This document shows positions 22,298 through 31,899 of a DNA stretch of 64,000 nt, in pieces. Position numbers and translations under genes: made by a program. Each line of letters starts with the position of its first letter. Position 1 is the first letter of the stretch. Source of the DNA: Isoetes taiwanensis (lineage: Eukaryota > Streptophyta > Lycopodiopsida > Isoetales > Isoetaceae); NCBI GenBank assembly GCA_021234155.1, contig JAJEKV010000102.1, forward strand, positions 1,362,456-1,426,455. Reading direction: 5' to 3'. Below the pieces are notes generated by a model. The model worked only from the letters and a program-made list of their open reading frames with translations, was not told the origin of the DNA and did no database searches.

Positions 22298-22987
22298 GTG
22301 GTAGACATGGAACAGCTAGAACTTGAAATGGAAGATGAGGAAGAAAACCAGGCGGAGCCCGTTCTTGTGGAGCACATTAAGTATGAGCTCCTAACGCCAT
22401 ATAAGGGGAGGCTAAACAAGAACGGGTTTTCTATGGCCCTTTCTCATTATCTCATTGAAGCATTTTGCTCATTGGGGACAACTTGCTGGGAGCTTCACGT
22501 CAGAGGTTACATCAGTAGGGAAGCTTTGAAGTTAGCAAGGAAATGCCAGAGTGTCATCTCCGATGATCGAGCCAAGCATTTCTTAAAGCTCTTTTTTGAG
22601 AAAGTGCTAGAGGAAGCACCTAGGGGTCCAATCGGCAGTGCAAAAAGCAAAGCTTCGAGCTCTAAGGCCGAAATACCTGTAGATTTGGCTAAAGAACGGG
22701 AGGCTATGAGACGGCACCTGGCTAGCATCAATATGGATATCATCAATGAGCAGACAGTGGTTCTGGATCCTGTCGATACGTTCGACATGCCTGTGAACAT
22801 CCTTGTAGATGAAGATAAAGAACAGGATGAAAATAACAAGGATGAAGATAATGACAGGGATCGACAATCGAAATCTGAAAGCTCTAGCCAGGTTAGCGTA
22901 AAGAGTAATGAACTATCAACCATAGTTCAAACTATACAGATCTCAACTGATGTGGTTGATGCATCTACCAGATCGGACTCAGAATAA
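22298..22987 (+). CDS. MTase-like motif-I region plus acidic tail, copy 2 (229 aa)
   Basis: The second longest open frame of the family. Residues about 58-95 ('SMALSHYLIEAFCSLGTTC', 'WELHVRGYISREALKLARK') align with the motif-I region of copy 3, where the sequence is 'LVDKLCPPGN' followed by 'VLDFFSGGAFTRG'. In copy 2 the glycine loop is replaced by 'HVRGYIS', so S-adenosylmethionine binding is unlikely. The C-terminal third is very acidic ('DKEQDENNKDEDNDRDRQS') and Ser-rich. A donor-like GGTATT follows at 23032-23037, and the HAD region begins about 200 bp later, so the two may have been one spliced gene. Confidence 0.5.
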   Translation: MVDMEQLELEMEDEEENQAEPVLVEHIKYELLTPYKGRLNKNGFSMALSHYLIEAFCSLGTTCWELHVRGYISREALKLARKCQSVISDDRAKHFLKLFFEKVLEEAPRGPIGSAKSKASSSKAEIPVDLAKEREAMRRHLASINMDIINEQTVVLDPVDTFDMPVNILVDEDKEQDENNKDEDNDRDRQSKSESSSQVSVKSNELSTIVQTIQISTDVVDASTRSDSE

Positions 22988-23238
22988 GGAAGCAACGGAA
23001 GAAGACACCATGGGGATTGATGAAGAAGAAAGGTATTGTGACCAAGCTCGTTGTCTTATGATATTCATGCATTTTACTAATGACACGCATATGAAAATCG
23101 CATCTGGTGCGATGTAGAGTTTCCTTTGGTTTCATATTTTGCGAATTTGTTGACATGCTTCTTTATATAAATCGCGCCTAGCGCGTTTTCTTGTTCCATT
23201 TCTTTCTTCTCATACGTATCTGTTTGCGTTACGGACAT

Positions 23239-23859
23239 AATTCGGCTTCCCCAAAAATACCGATCTTTGATTTGAATGGTGTGCTATGCAGAACGTTACC
23301 TAAAGCAACGTTTGATAAGTCATGGTATGCACAGAAACCATTTGAAACGCGTACCAAATATGTTTACCCGCGCCCTTATCTGAAGGAGATATTGGACCAG
23401 GCCTTCAGTCTGTTTCGTTGTGCAAATTGGTCATCTATGGAACATAGAAATATACAAGAAGTTTTGAGAGTAGTGCCTGAGCTAAATAGAGATTGGGCGT
23501 CCATCTGGGAATAAAGCAAATGTGTTTCATTCACAAACCCTAAGGATCTGACAGGTAAAAAGATATTTGTGAAATGCTTGCGCACCATGATGGATGCTCT
23601 AGGTATTGAGGAAAAGAAAGGCATGATCATGGTTGATGATGACGCCCTCAAGTGTTGCTTCAATCAGTCACAGTCATTAAATCCGCCATTCTATCATCCT
23701 GATATGTTTAGCACAGGTGACTTTCTACTTCGTTTTATCAGTGTCTTGCAAGAAATAGCTTCAGAAAAATCAGTTGAAACACTATACTCGCAACTTGATC
23801 GGACGAGGGAAATTGACAGGGACCTTGAGAAAATTGTTCTAGAAAGGGAACTATTTTGA
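23239..23859 (+). pseudogene. HAD/FCP1-like domain with one in-frame stop
   Basis: One reading frame runs 23239-23859 and is interrupted only by a TAA at about 23512. It shows HAD motif 1 as 'IPIFDLNGVLCRT', then 'YVYPRPYLKEILDQAF', 'RCANWSSMEHRN', 'DWASIWE' and 'GMIMVDDDALKCCF'. The order matches the NLI-interacting-factor/FCP1 phosphatase family. The expected second Asp of DxDG is Asn (DLNG), so catalysis would be lost even without the stop. It follows the MTase-like frames and precedes small gene C1. The relic at 2595-3060 is homologous. Confidence 0.6.
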
Positions 23860-24430
23860 TATATGTATACCAGAAATATAGTTTGCATAAATGTTTTGAA
23901 TATGACATATACTTTACACAAAAGCTTTTGAATATATATTGTGTTATTATAAAATAACTTTGCAATGTTTTATGGCGTTGATCTTGTCTGATTATTAGAG
24001 ACGAAATACAATTGTAGCAGCATTATTGGTTCTGTATACGTATTGTAGGGTAAAAGCATGTTAGGGTATCCCTTAAAAAGTATTATTTAGTGACTAAAAA
24101 GGTACCTAAAAAGGTAGCCAGGACTGGGTACTGGGTACCTGTATAATGTCTCAATATAAGGTATGTTTTATAACTTTATATATATATATTGGTCTCCGAT
24201 AGCATTATCTTTATCTTAACTTTGAATATTACCATGTCCTTGACTTTTATTTTGGATTTTTGTATTAGTTTTAATGAAAAGAAAAATGAGAAAGTACCCA
24301 ATTCTGAAGTACGTAGTGTATGTACTTTTGCAGGTTCCAAAAGTGGTACACCCTAACATGCTTTTACCCTGTATTATTCTATTATGTGTATGATTTGCTA
24401 TACGTCCAATAATTTGTATGTACATATCGT

Positions 24431-24454
24431 CAATAATTTAGGTGGGTATAAATA
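24431..24454 (+). promoter_or_regulatory. Promoter of small gene C1
   Basis: CAATAATTT at 24431-24439 and TATAAATA at 24447-24454, in 'GGTGGGTATAAATA'. The same arrangement precedes the type C copy on the minus strand at about 47.1 kb, where the upstream part is duplicated. Confidence 0.6.
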
Positions 24455-24510
24455 GATATGCATCAAATTGCCAAGCCATCGACTTTGGCCTCCGCCTGCT
24501 TCTTCTTGTT

Positions 24511-24732
24511 ATGGCACATTCCATTACCTGCAAGATGAACCATGAGGACCTCTGTAGGAACCGCCAGCGAGGCATAGAACTTGAAGACTGGCTGACTGTC
24601 GTTGCTATGAATCACGTCCGCTTCTATCCTGATCCCTTCGATGTTGTGATCCATCTGCTATGGAATCCAGAGCATGGTTTGTTCATGATAGAAAAGATCT
24701 CAGGAGCGCCCATTGACGATGAATCGGAATAG
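24511..24732 (+). CDS. Small protein gene, type C (73 aa)
   Basis: The start is chosen at ATG 24511 (MAHSITCKMNHEDLC) because an upstream in-frame start would lie inside the TATA box. The frame is intact. Blocks: 'CKMNHEDLCRN', 'GIELEDWLTVV', 'FYPDPFDVVIHLLWNPEHG', 'MIEKISGAPIDDESE'. They match types A and B: C-x-[ML]-[SN]-[HY]-x-D-[LM], then [IL]-x-L-[DE]-x-[WY]-L, then [VM]-[IV]-H-[LI]-x-W, with an acidic end. This is the only unbroken member in the window that shows the whole pattern. A degenerate second copy lies at 47055-46833. No known family or targeting signal is recognised. It lies 0.65 kb downstream of the HAD region of ParB/MTase copy 2. Confidence 0.6.
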   Translation: MAHSITCKMNHEDLCRNRQRGIELEDWLTVVAMNHVRFYPDPFDVVIHLLWNPEHGLFMIEKISGAPIDDESE

Positions 24733-24799
24733 TTTTTGGCGTTTATGTTGTTTGATCATGCTATATTTACGCCAACAAAATCACGCCAGCTGCGATTTG

Positions 24800-26000
24800 A
24801 ACTACGAAAATCTAAGTTTTGTAATCATTTGTTTGCCGTTATTTATTGAAAAAGGCTTCTTATTTTACTTTATAAATTTCGTAGTCGTCCATGATGGTAT
24901 AAAATAATATGCAATTTTCTACTTTTTATATTGCCAACATTCTGTCATAATATGGGTGATTTGCATCGTATTTTTGAATGTCGTTCAATTTCAACACAAA
25001 TTGCATATTCCCAGGTTGAAAATGAACTCAGTGCAAAAGTATGGTTAATTCAATACAAAGGTAAATAATAGGCTTATACGATGCGATTTTGGAATAGACA
25101 TAATCCCAATTTAATTGAATGATAGTTTATGACTTCTTGTCGACAGCGAAGTTTCCATTGGTGAGCAGTTGCTTCAGGAATAGGCGTGCCATTATCTTTG
25201 CCCGTGAGACGTCCCTGTAGGTCATTCCATGCATGTACATGCTTCTAGCATTGAAGCATAGTTGTTCGACTGTGTTGCCCTTTGACCTGTGGATTATTCT
25301 TGCCGCACCTGAGGAACTATCGTCGCATAATCTTGTGCTTTTTTATTTTGCTTTTTTGACATAGCTTGGCCATCTTTTGGATTGGCATCCAACCTAGGTC
25401 GATTCCGTGGGTATAGAGGTATACATATGGCTTCATAGTTTGTTGATGACATTTGATTCTATGTGATTTCTTGAAGCTCATAAAGCAAGGCAACACTAAT
25501 GGTATAAATTAGTGGCTATTCTTTGCCATTTGGCTAAAATTTGGGCTCGACCATTAGGGTTGTGGTGATTTTAATGGGATAAACTCTCAAAGAATATAAA
25601 ACTTTAGCCAAATACAAATGATGCTCTCCAAATATTTTGAACGATTCACCAAATATCTATAAATTTTCAAAGTATTATTCTTGCTTTAGCCACAGTTTAT
25701 TGATTTTACTTCATTTTTTACAATTTTTTTTTAAAAACTCTAAGATTCTTATAGGTTTGGCTAATTTTTTGCTTACTTTTTTAAGAAACTTTAGCCAAAG
25801 TATACTTAGAAATTAGAGGAATTTCATGCAACTATAGTCAAAGCAAGTTTATGTTTTAAGATTAAGGAAATTCTTAATTTATACTTCGGCAGCATTAGAT
25901 CTGGTGGACAAGTCTTGTTATATCTCCTATAATCTGGCCGAGTGGTCCAAAAAAAATATAACAGTAAATGAACGAATGTAATAGTCCACGGCGTCAAGGT
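24800..26000. other. AT-rich gene-free stretch
   Basis: No gene is supported. A short 'TGGCCGAGTGGTC' near 25937 resembles a tRNA box A, but no cloverleaf follows. Confidence 0.4.
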
Positions 26001-26002
26001 AA

Positions 26003-26150
26003 GTAAGCTATGGCTTGGAGTTCAAGTTTCAACAGAGTTCATGTAATCTCGGCCATTGCACAGATTTTAGGTTTAAACATAGCTCATGTAAGCTCGGCCA
26101 TTCCACAGATTTAAGGTTTCAACAGAGTTCAGGTACGCTCGGCTATTTGG
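26003..26150. repeat. 45-bp tandem repeat, 3 diverged copies
   Basis: CTCGGCCATT(G/C)CACAGATTT recurs with starts at 26048, 26093 and 26138, together with 'AGTTCA(T/G)GTA'. The plus frame at 26015 is a by-product. Confidence 0.75.
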
Positions 26151-26420
26151 TGGTAAGCTCGGCTTTGGCTTGGTGGATAGGCTTGGAGTTCTGCCATAGT
26201 TGTTGGCTATGGCTATGGTTTGGAAGTCCGCCAGAGTTTTGTCTATGGCTGTGGCTTGGAGTTCTGTCGTTTCCCCCTTCCTCGAGTACAGACAGGTAAA
26301 TAAAGCAGATGTAACGATTTGTAACAGGTCAAACAAGAATGCTACATCGATTTTCCATTCTTGATTAGAATGGTTACAATGTGGCAGGATATCATTGGCT
26401 AAAAAACAAGAATCCTCACC

Positions 26421-26567
26421 AACTTACATTGACGTGATGTGGAACGGGAAGGGGGAGGGCATTCTTGCCAGCCCCCTGACCTGCAAAATTTGGGAGCGCT
26501 GTTCAGGTCAGGGGGCTGGCGAGAATGCCTGGCCTTTTCCTGTTCCAAGACGTCAAGGCAAGAAGTT
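26421..26567. ncRNA. Long foldback, miRNA-precursor-like or MITE
   Basis: Left arm 26441-26483 and right arm 26504-26546 are both 43 nt and pair along their length: by eye, 36 Watson-Crick pairs, 5 G-T pairs and only 2 mismatches, with a 20-nt loop. The best block is 'GCCAGCCCCCTGACCTG' with its complement. Imperfect pairing extends outward (AACTT, TTGACGT) to 26421/26567. Length, small loop and few bulges fit a plant MIRNA precursor or an inverted-duplication siRNA locus. A foldback MITE is possible, since 'ATTCTTGAT(T/G)AGAATG' flanks both sides (near 26358 and 26602). Confidence 0.6.
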
Positions 26568-26766
26568 AACCGAATTCTATAGGTTTCGTTGCAACCACTT
26601 TTATTCTTGATGAGAATGATCCAAGAAACAGAAGAAACGAAGACCCACTTGCCTTATCACTATTGACTAGTCCATTGGGTTAGCAACTAAGAGATATTGT
26701 GTTCAAGTCTCTGGGGGTCCATCATATGTCCTCATGGATGCTGCCAATGTGGCATGACATAAAAAA

Positions 26767-26905
26767 AACTATCTATTTTATTAGACTTTTTAATGTGAAG
26801 TGAGAGTCCTTGTTTATCTATTTTATTGGACTCTTTAATGTGAAGTGAGAGTCCTTGTTTATCTATTTTATTGGACTCTTTAATGTGAAGTGAGAGTCCT
26901 TGTTT
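26767..26905. repeat. 45-bp minisatellite, 3 copies
   Basis: TAATGTGAAGTGAGAGTCC begins at 26791, 26836 and 26881. The intervening 'TTATCTATTTTATTGGACTC' is also repeated. Because 45 is a multiple of three, a minus frame of 15-residue repeats runs through it without being a gene. Confidence 0.9.
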
Positions 26906-26956
26906 TTTGGTTATCACCATTGGGGCAGGCTGATAATTAATTATCGATGTTGGAGG

Positions 26957-26982
26957 AGTACTGATAACTAATTATCAGTACT
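26957..26982. repeat. Perfect short hairpin
   Basis: AGTACTGATAA, a 4-nt CTAA loop, then TTATCAGTACT. Confidence 0.75.
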
Positions 26983-27009
26983 ATTCAACCCATATAAAAC
27001 CAGTAACGT

Positions 27010-27370
27010 GGTTATCGGTCTTCGCCTCGGTCGATAACCAAAAATGAGTAGTGTCGGTTGTACGTCCTTGGCCCAGATATTTGGCACGCAAGGCCGAGGC
27101 CCGATGGCCTTACGTGCCATATATTTGGCCTCGGATGTACAACCTCGGTCACGCATTTTTTGTTATCGGCCTCGACCAGACCGATAACCTTACCTTGATG
27201 TATTATTGTTTAACATATCACTATTTAACATATCCGAGGCCCGATGGCCTTACGTGCCATATATTTGGCCTCAGGTGTACAACCTCGGTCACGCATGTTT
27301 TGTTATCGGCCTCGACCAGACTGATAACCTTACCTTGATGTATTATTGTTTAACATATCACTATTTGAAC
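27010..27370. repeat. 140-bp tandem duplication with GGTTATCGG hairpins
   Basis: The units start at 27094 and 27234 (CCGAGGCCCGATGGCCTTAC). Each contains 'GTTATCGGCCTCGACCAGA' running into 'CCGATAACC', an inverted repeat. A matching hairpin, GGTTATCG...CGATAACC, precedes the array at 27010-27040. Confidence 0.85.
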
Positions 27371-27599
27371 CATTACACATTAATGTCGGCTCCTGCAACC
27401 TACATACATGGACTTCTCATATGAGGTCCTTCATATTTTAGAAGCAGGCTTAAAAATAGTGATGCTTTTGACCAGTAAAAATGCCGCCTTGTATTTCAGA
27501 CTACCGAAAAAAATATTCGAAAAAAATATTTGGAAGTGCAGTTTTTGGTGTATTTTACGGGATTTTTTGTTTTTTAAGCCGGAAAATTGCAGGAAACAT

Positions 27600-29280
27600 T
27601 TTTAAATAGTCGGATATTTTTAAGAATGTGCGGATTTTTCGGGGAGAAAGCCCTTCGATCCATGTTTAGAAGCCATCAAAGCTGATGGCTCATCGGCTAT
27701 CCAACGGACGACCGACTATCCCAAACAGGCCAACCTTTCAAGTAATCCGTGATCCAGCGATGCCTTTATGATGCATGATGATGATTTTGATGTTTTTTTG
27801 GTGCATCCGCGGTCAAACAATAGTGGCATGTGATTGCCATGCTTATGCATTTTGGCATACTTCTGGAAATGGAACGGATGATATCGATCACTGAACGACC
27901 TGTTCTAGGGTCTCAGCCAAAACTTGGACAAAAATAGATCGTGCAGTTCTCAATATCTGTTTCCAAGGCCTGAGTATAGGTAGGTAGCAACTTGGGGACC
28001 GGCCCATCAACTACAATGTCTTTATATCAGTTCTTTGGTTTGAATGCTTATGATGAACCCATGCAAAAAGAATAACCACCATTAAAGCCCCTGGTGGCTC
28101 CCATGACAGTCCAATCATAATATTAGGGCAACCTTGACTTCAAAGATATGAGCACCTGATGCAAAACAAATACTGGAGACGGAGCCTCCTCCATATCACT
28201 ATAAACCTGACATTAAAGAAAAACTATAACTGAACACTTGATCATATCAATCAAAATCATGAACTTAATTGTTTTTCTTAAACAGGAACAGATATTATCA
28301 AGATTCTCACAACCCATAAAGGCCATGCAAGACAATAACATGTTACATCGCCAAGTCACAAATGCCTACTGCTAAGGTGCTAAGGTGCTAATGCTAAGGT
28401 CTACTGATTGATGAAGCATGTATGGCCCAAGATTCTCTAAGCATTTCAGAGAGCTAAAATTCTATTCCAAGCATTTGTGGACAGGATAATCAGTTAAATA
28501 GTGAGAGACAGAGAAATAAGCATGCTCCAAAGTCTCTAGAACTAAAAGCATAGTAAAGGATGCTCTGAAGCAAGGGGAAAAGCCATATTATCCAAAAAAT
28601 TGTGAGTTATTATTTACGTGAGCTTCTTCTGAATGATATGGCAGTATTATTCACCCACTCTAAACAAGAATATAACTTCAGATATACTCGAAACTGTACA
28701 ATCTGGCTTTAAATTAAAAAATGTAAGCATCACTTATCAATCTTAGAAGAATAGTGCATCTCTCAACCACATTTCAGGGCATTAATTAGTCCATTGGACT
28801 GAAGGCTGTACAGATAATTCAGGGGCTGTGGATGGACTCAGTGACAGAGCTTCAAAGCCACAGATCTAAATTTCTAAAAATGCCCTTGACATTGCTTGAG
28901 CACAATATAGAAAGGCTGTTTTTAACGATACTTAGAGAACCTCAAAGACATACAGATGGGATAAAACAGAAAGGAGCATGTAAACATACCCTTTCCAGTT
29001 TGTGCAAGGAACGAGCAACTTGCTTAGACAGAACAGCAGTGCCTTTTACCATCTTTAGTACAACCCCCCAGATCTCTCTCACAGCCCTGCTGTTGAAGCA
29101 GGGTGCAAAACAAGTCCCAACTGCACAAACAGCATACAGCAATTGAGTACCTGTCAGAGGCCCAATTTACAAATTTGAAATTATCGTAATGGGTTTCTTA
29201 ACAAGCTTAGAATTAAACATCACGTGAGTCAAGACACAGGTTGAAATACAGTAAGGTTTTCAAAAAAAAATTGTGGGGCT
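27600..29280. other. No gene; downstream region of the PPR gene
   Basis: No coding sequence is supported. The part next to 29290 is probably the 3' untranslated region of the minus-strand PPR gene. A short 'GCTAAGGTGCTAA' repeat lies at about 28370-28400. Confidence 0.35.
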
Positions 29281-29289
29281 TGTCAAGTA

Positions 29290-31077
29290 TCAGGGAACTC
29301 TGCAATTTGCCATCATTTCATTACGACATAAATGTTTGTCCAACAGCACTTTTTCTTTGTGTTGATTGGCACAAAGGTTTGACATGAGCACATAGCCACC
29401 ACCATAGTGGGGATCTAGACAAAGAATTCGATCAAAGCAGGATCCTCCTAACTCAACATTCCCATGCATACAACAGAAACTAAGCAGGGAAAGCCAGGTC
29501 ATAGCATCATTCTGAACATTAAATTGGAGTAAGGCTTCTGCCTCATTGAGGTAACCTGATCTGCCTAGAAGGTCAACCATGCAAGTACAGTGGGAAATTG
29601 TTGGCTTGATTCTGTGACCTCCTTTCATATGATTAAAATACCAGTAACCCTCATCTACTAAACCTACTCGACTACATGCAACTAACACACTTGTAAATGT
29701 TCCCTCATCTGGAGATATGCCCTGCCTTTGCATATCCTCAAAACATTCTAATGCCTGAGTACATTCTCCATGTTGGGCATATCCTCCAATCATCACTCCC
29801 CAGGATATCACGTTTTGATCTGGCAGTTTATGAAATACCCTGCATGCATCCTTGAGACTCCCACATTTTGCATACATATCAATCAAAGAACTTCCTATAA
29901 CAACATCCAATTCAAAATCAGCAGCCATAAGTTTTTCATTCATAAGTTTTCCTTGTTCAACTGCTCCTGCACAAGCACATGCTTTCAAGACACTAAAAAA
30001 GGTGACCTCATCTGGCTGTACTCCTTCACATAGCATAATTTCAAAACATTCCAGTGCCAAGTAACCTTGTGCATAATGGGCATAACCTCCAATCATTGAA
30101 TTCCATGATACTACGGTCCGGCTTGGCAAATCATTAAAAGCCTTGTATGCCTCCTCCAACTTTGCACATTTCACATACATCTCCACTAGGGAGCTACCCA
30201 CAATTACATGAGATTTAAGTCCAATTCTCATAATTTTATCATGAAGTAGTCTGCCGTGTTCTACAGCTCCAATGCTAGCACATGCTTTAAAGCAACTTGA
30301 ATATGTATATTCATTTGGTTCTATGCCCTCCTGTTCCATTTCACTAAAACATTTTAAAGCTAGAATACCTTCTCCATTCTGTGCATAACATGCAACCATT
30401 GAGTTCCATGCAACTATATCACGAAATTGCAGTTGGTTGAATGCTCTGCATGCCTCTTTAACCTTCCCACATTTGGCATACATATCAACCACTGCGCTAC
30501 CTACAATAACATTCAATTCTAGCCCATTATACACGAGCCGTTCATGAAACATTCGTCCATCTAAAATCCATTTTAATGTTTTGCATGCTTTGAAGGCGCC
30601 AACATAAGTATATTGGTTTTGCTGTGCGCCCGAATGTCTCATTCTGTCGCACAATTCTAGGACTAGACGACCTTGCTGTAACTTTGCATTGGATAAAATG
30701 GCTGCCGCCCACGTATAACTAGTTGGTTCTAAGATCTTGTTAAATGCTCGATTTGCTTCAAAAAAACTGCCATGATATGCATAAAACCGTATGATATGAT
30801 CACCTAAAACAGAAATTGAATCCAGTTCGTTGAGGATCATAAGGGAATGCAAACTTCTGCAAAATCTCAAATCTTTTTTCTTCTTGCATTGTTGTAAAAG
30901 TTTGTATGCAGTTTCTCTACTTAATTTTTTTTTTTCCTCTTCAAGTATTATCGAACATCCCCATATTTCAAGAGCAGGGAAGGAACAGTAATAGCAGGCA
31001 TTCAATTTCTGGCATTTAATACATGCTCCAGTCCTTGAAACGCGACCGATGTTGGGAAAAACTGAATAATGCACCAT
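29290..31077 (-). CDS. Pentatricopeptide repeat (PPR) protein, 595 aa
   Basis: A single intact frame starts at 31077. After an N-terminus with possible organelle-targeting character (MVHYSVFPNIGRVSRTGAC) come about a dozen PPR motifs in the plant-specific long/short PLS pattern. Clear blocks are 'NVIVGSAVVDMYAKCGKVK', 'IVAWNSMVACYAQNGEG', 'VVSWNSMIGGYAHYAQG' and 'NVISWGVMIGGYAQHGE', followed by 'MVDLLGRSGYLNEAEALL', the usual run into the E domain. The C-terminus ends soon after 'YVLMSNLCANQHKE', short of a full E or DYW domain, so it is either an E-truncated member or lost its end to a frameshift. PPR proteins bind organelle RNA for editing, splicing or stability; the target is unknown. The frame has no introns, as is typical. 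Confidence 0.9.
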   Translation of the reverse strand: MVHYSVFPNIGRVSRTGACIKCQKLNACYYCSFPALEIWGCSIILEEEKKKLSRETAYKLLQQCKKKKDLRFCRSLHSLMILNELDSISVLGDHIIRFYAYHGSFFEANRAFNKILEPTSYTWAAAILSNAKLQQGRLVLELCDRMRHSGAQQNQYTYVGAFKACKTLKWILDGRMFHERLVYNGLELNVIVGSAVVDMYAKCGKVKEACRAFNQLQFRDIVAWNSMVACYAQNGEGILALKCFSEMEQEGIEPNEYTYSSCFKACASIGAVEHGRLLHDKIMRIGLKSHVIVGSSLVEMYVKCAKLEEAYKAFNDLPSRTVVSWNSMIGGYAHYAQGYLALECFEIMLCEGVQPDEVTFFSVLKACACAGAVEQGKLMNEKLMAADFELDVVIGSSLIDMYAKCGSLKDACRVFHKLPDQNVISWGVMIGGYAQHGECTQALECFEDMQRQGISPDEGTFTSVLVACSRVGLVDEGYWYFNHMKGGHRIKPTISHCTCMVDLLGRSGYLNEAEALLQFNVQNDAMTWLSLLSFCCMHGNVELGGSCFDRILCLDPHYGGGYVLMSNLCANQHKEKVLLDKHLCRNEMMANCRVP

Positions 31078-31374
31078 GGGTTGGAACGTTACCTAAAAGA
31101 AACATCTTTCTGACGGCATACTCTGATTGAGCGCAGGCAAGTTTACAATTTCTCTGGAGGCTGTAAAATCATAGACTCATTTGGCGAAACGTAAATGTAT
31201 CTATCTTCCTCCTTGAATAGAATTGTCAATGATCGGCTCCGTAAATCAATATTTGATCATTCAGTTCAGAGGCGTATTACTTTTGACAACTAGTTTTCCA
31301 GTTAGAACTTAGAAGCCCCAATTTGCTCTCATGTCTCTACGTGCGAATGCATGTTAGAACCTTTTTCCACAGCA

Positions 31375-31383
31375 TTCCTATTT
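31375..31383. repeat. Left target-site duplication of the MULE
   Basis: TTCCTATTT directly precedes the left terminal inverted repeat and matches TTCCTATCT at 35297-35305 in 8 of 9 positions. Nine bp is the usual MULE target duplication. Confidence 0.75.
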
Positions 31384-31469
31384 GGGAAAATTTCAAAAAT
31401 TCCCTTATAGTTTGGGTATTTGCGGAAATGCCCCAATATTATCAAAAATTGCAAATTTGCCCCTAATTT
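31384..31469. repeat. MULE left terminal inverted repeat
   Basis: Pairs with 35210-35296. Directly inside it, 'AATTACTTAGACGG' is repeated in tandem at about 31480-31508. Confidence 0.85.
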
Positions 31470-31899
31470 ACTCGTCGATGAATTACTTAGACGGAATTAC
31501 TTAGACGGATCAAGCAACATAGAAGGAGGAAAAACAGTCGGCTATTCCACTTGTCGGCTAGTCGGATATAAACTTGTGGAAAGGGCAAACGATCTGGTAG
31601 ATTATAATTTGGAGCTAGGATGGTTTTAATTGGAGCTAGGATGGTCGGAAAAGTTAGGATGGTCGAAAAATATCAGAAAATCGTTGGCAATTCAACGTCT
31701 TGTTTGCCTTCAGAACTTTACAATTGGCATATTTCTGTGGATCCTACATGAATCGGGCAATGTTGTCCATGATGTAGCACTAGCATAAATGAAACAAGAT
31801 CCTCTAGCTGAAACCATCCTGGATGTCCAGAATGTCCATCACACAATTCTAACGATCAAAGTTTAACAAATATGAATTCTATTACAGATACACAACATT

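Noticed and set aside
25925-25960. tRNA-like box A (TGGCCGAGTGGTC)
   Set aside because: It is followed by poly-A; no anticodon arm or box B at the right distance.
26504-26546. miR390 precursor
   Set aside because: Only the TCAGG-GGG part agrees and the rest is out of register; the name would be unsupported.
26660-26715. Possible tRNA-derived SINE (GTTCAAGTCTC box B-like)
   Set aside because: No acceptor stem pairing and no clear box A; too weak to call.
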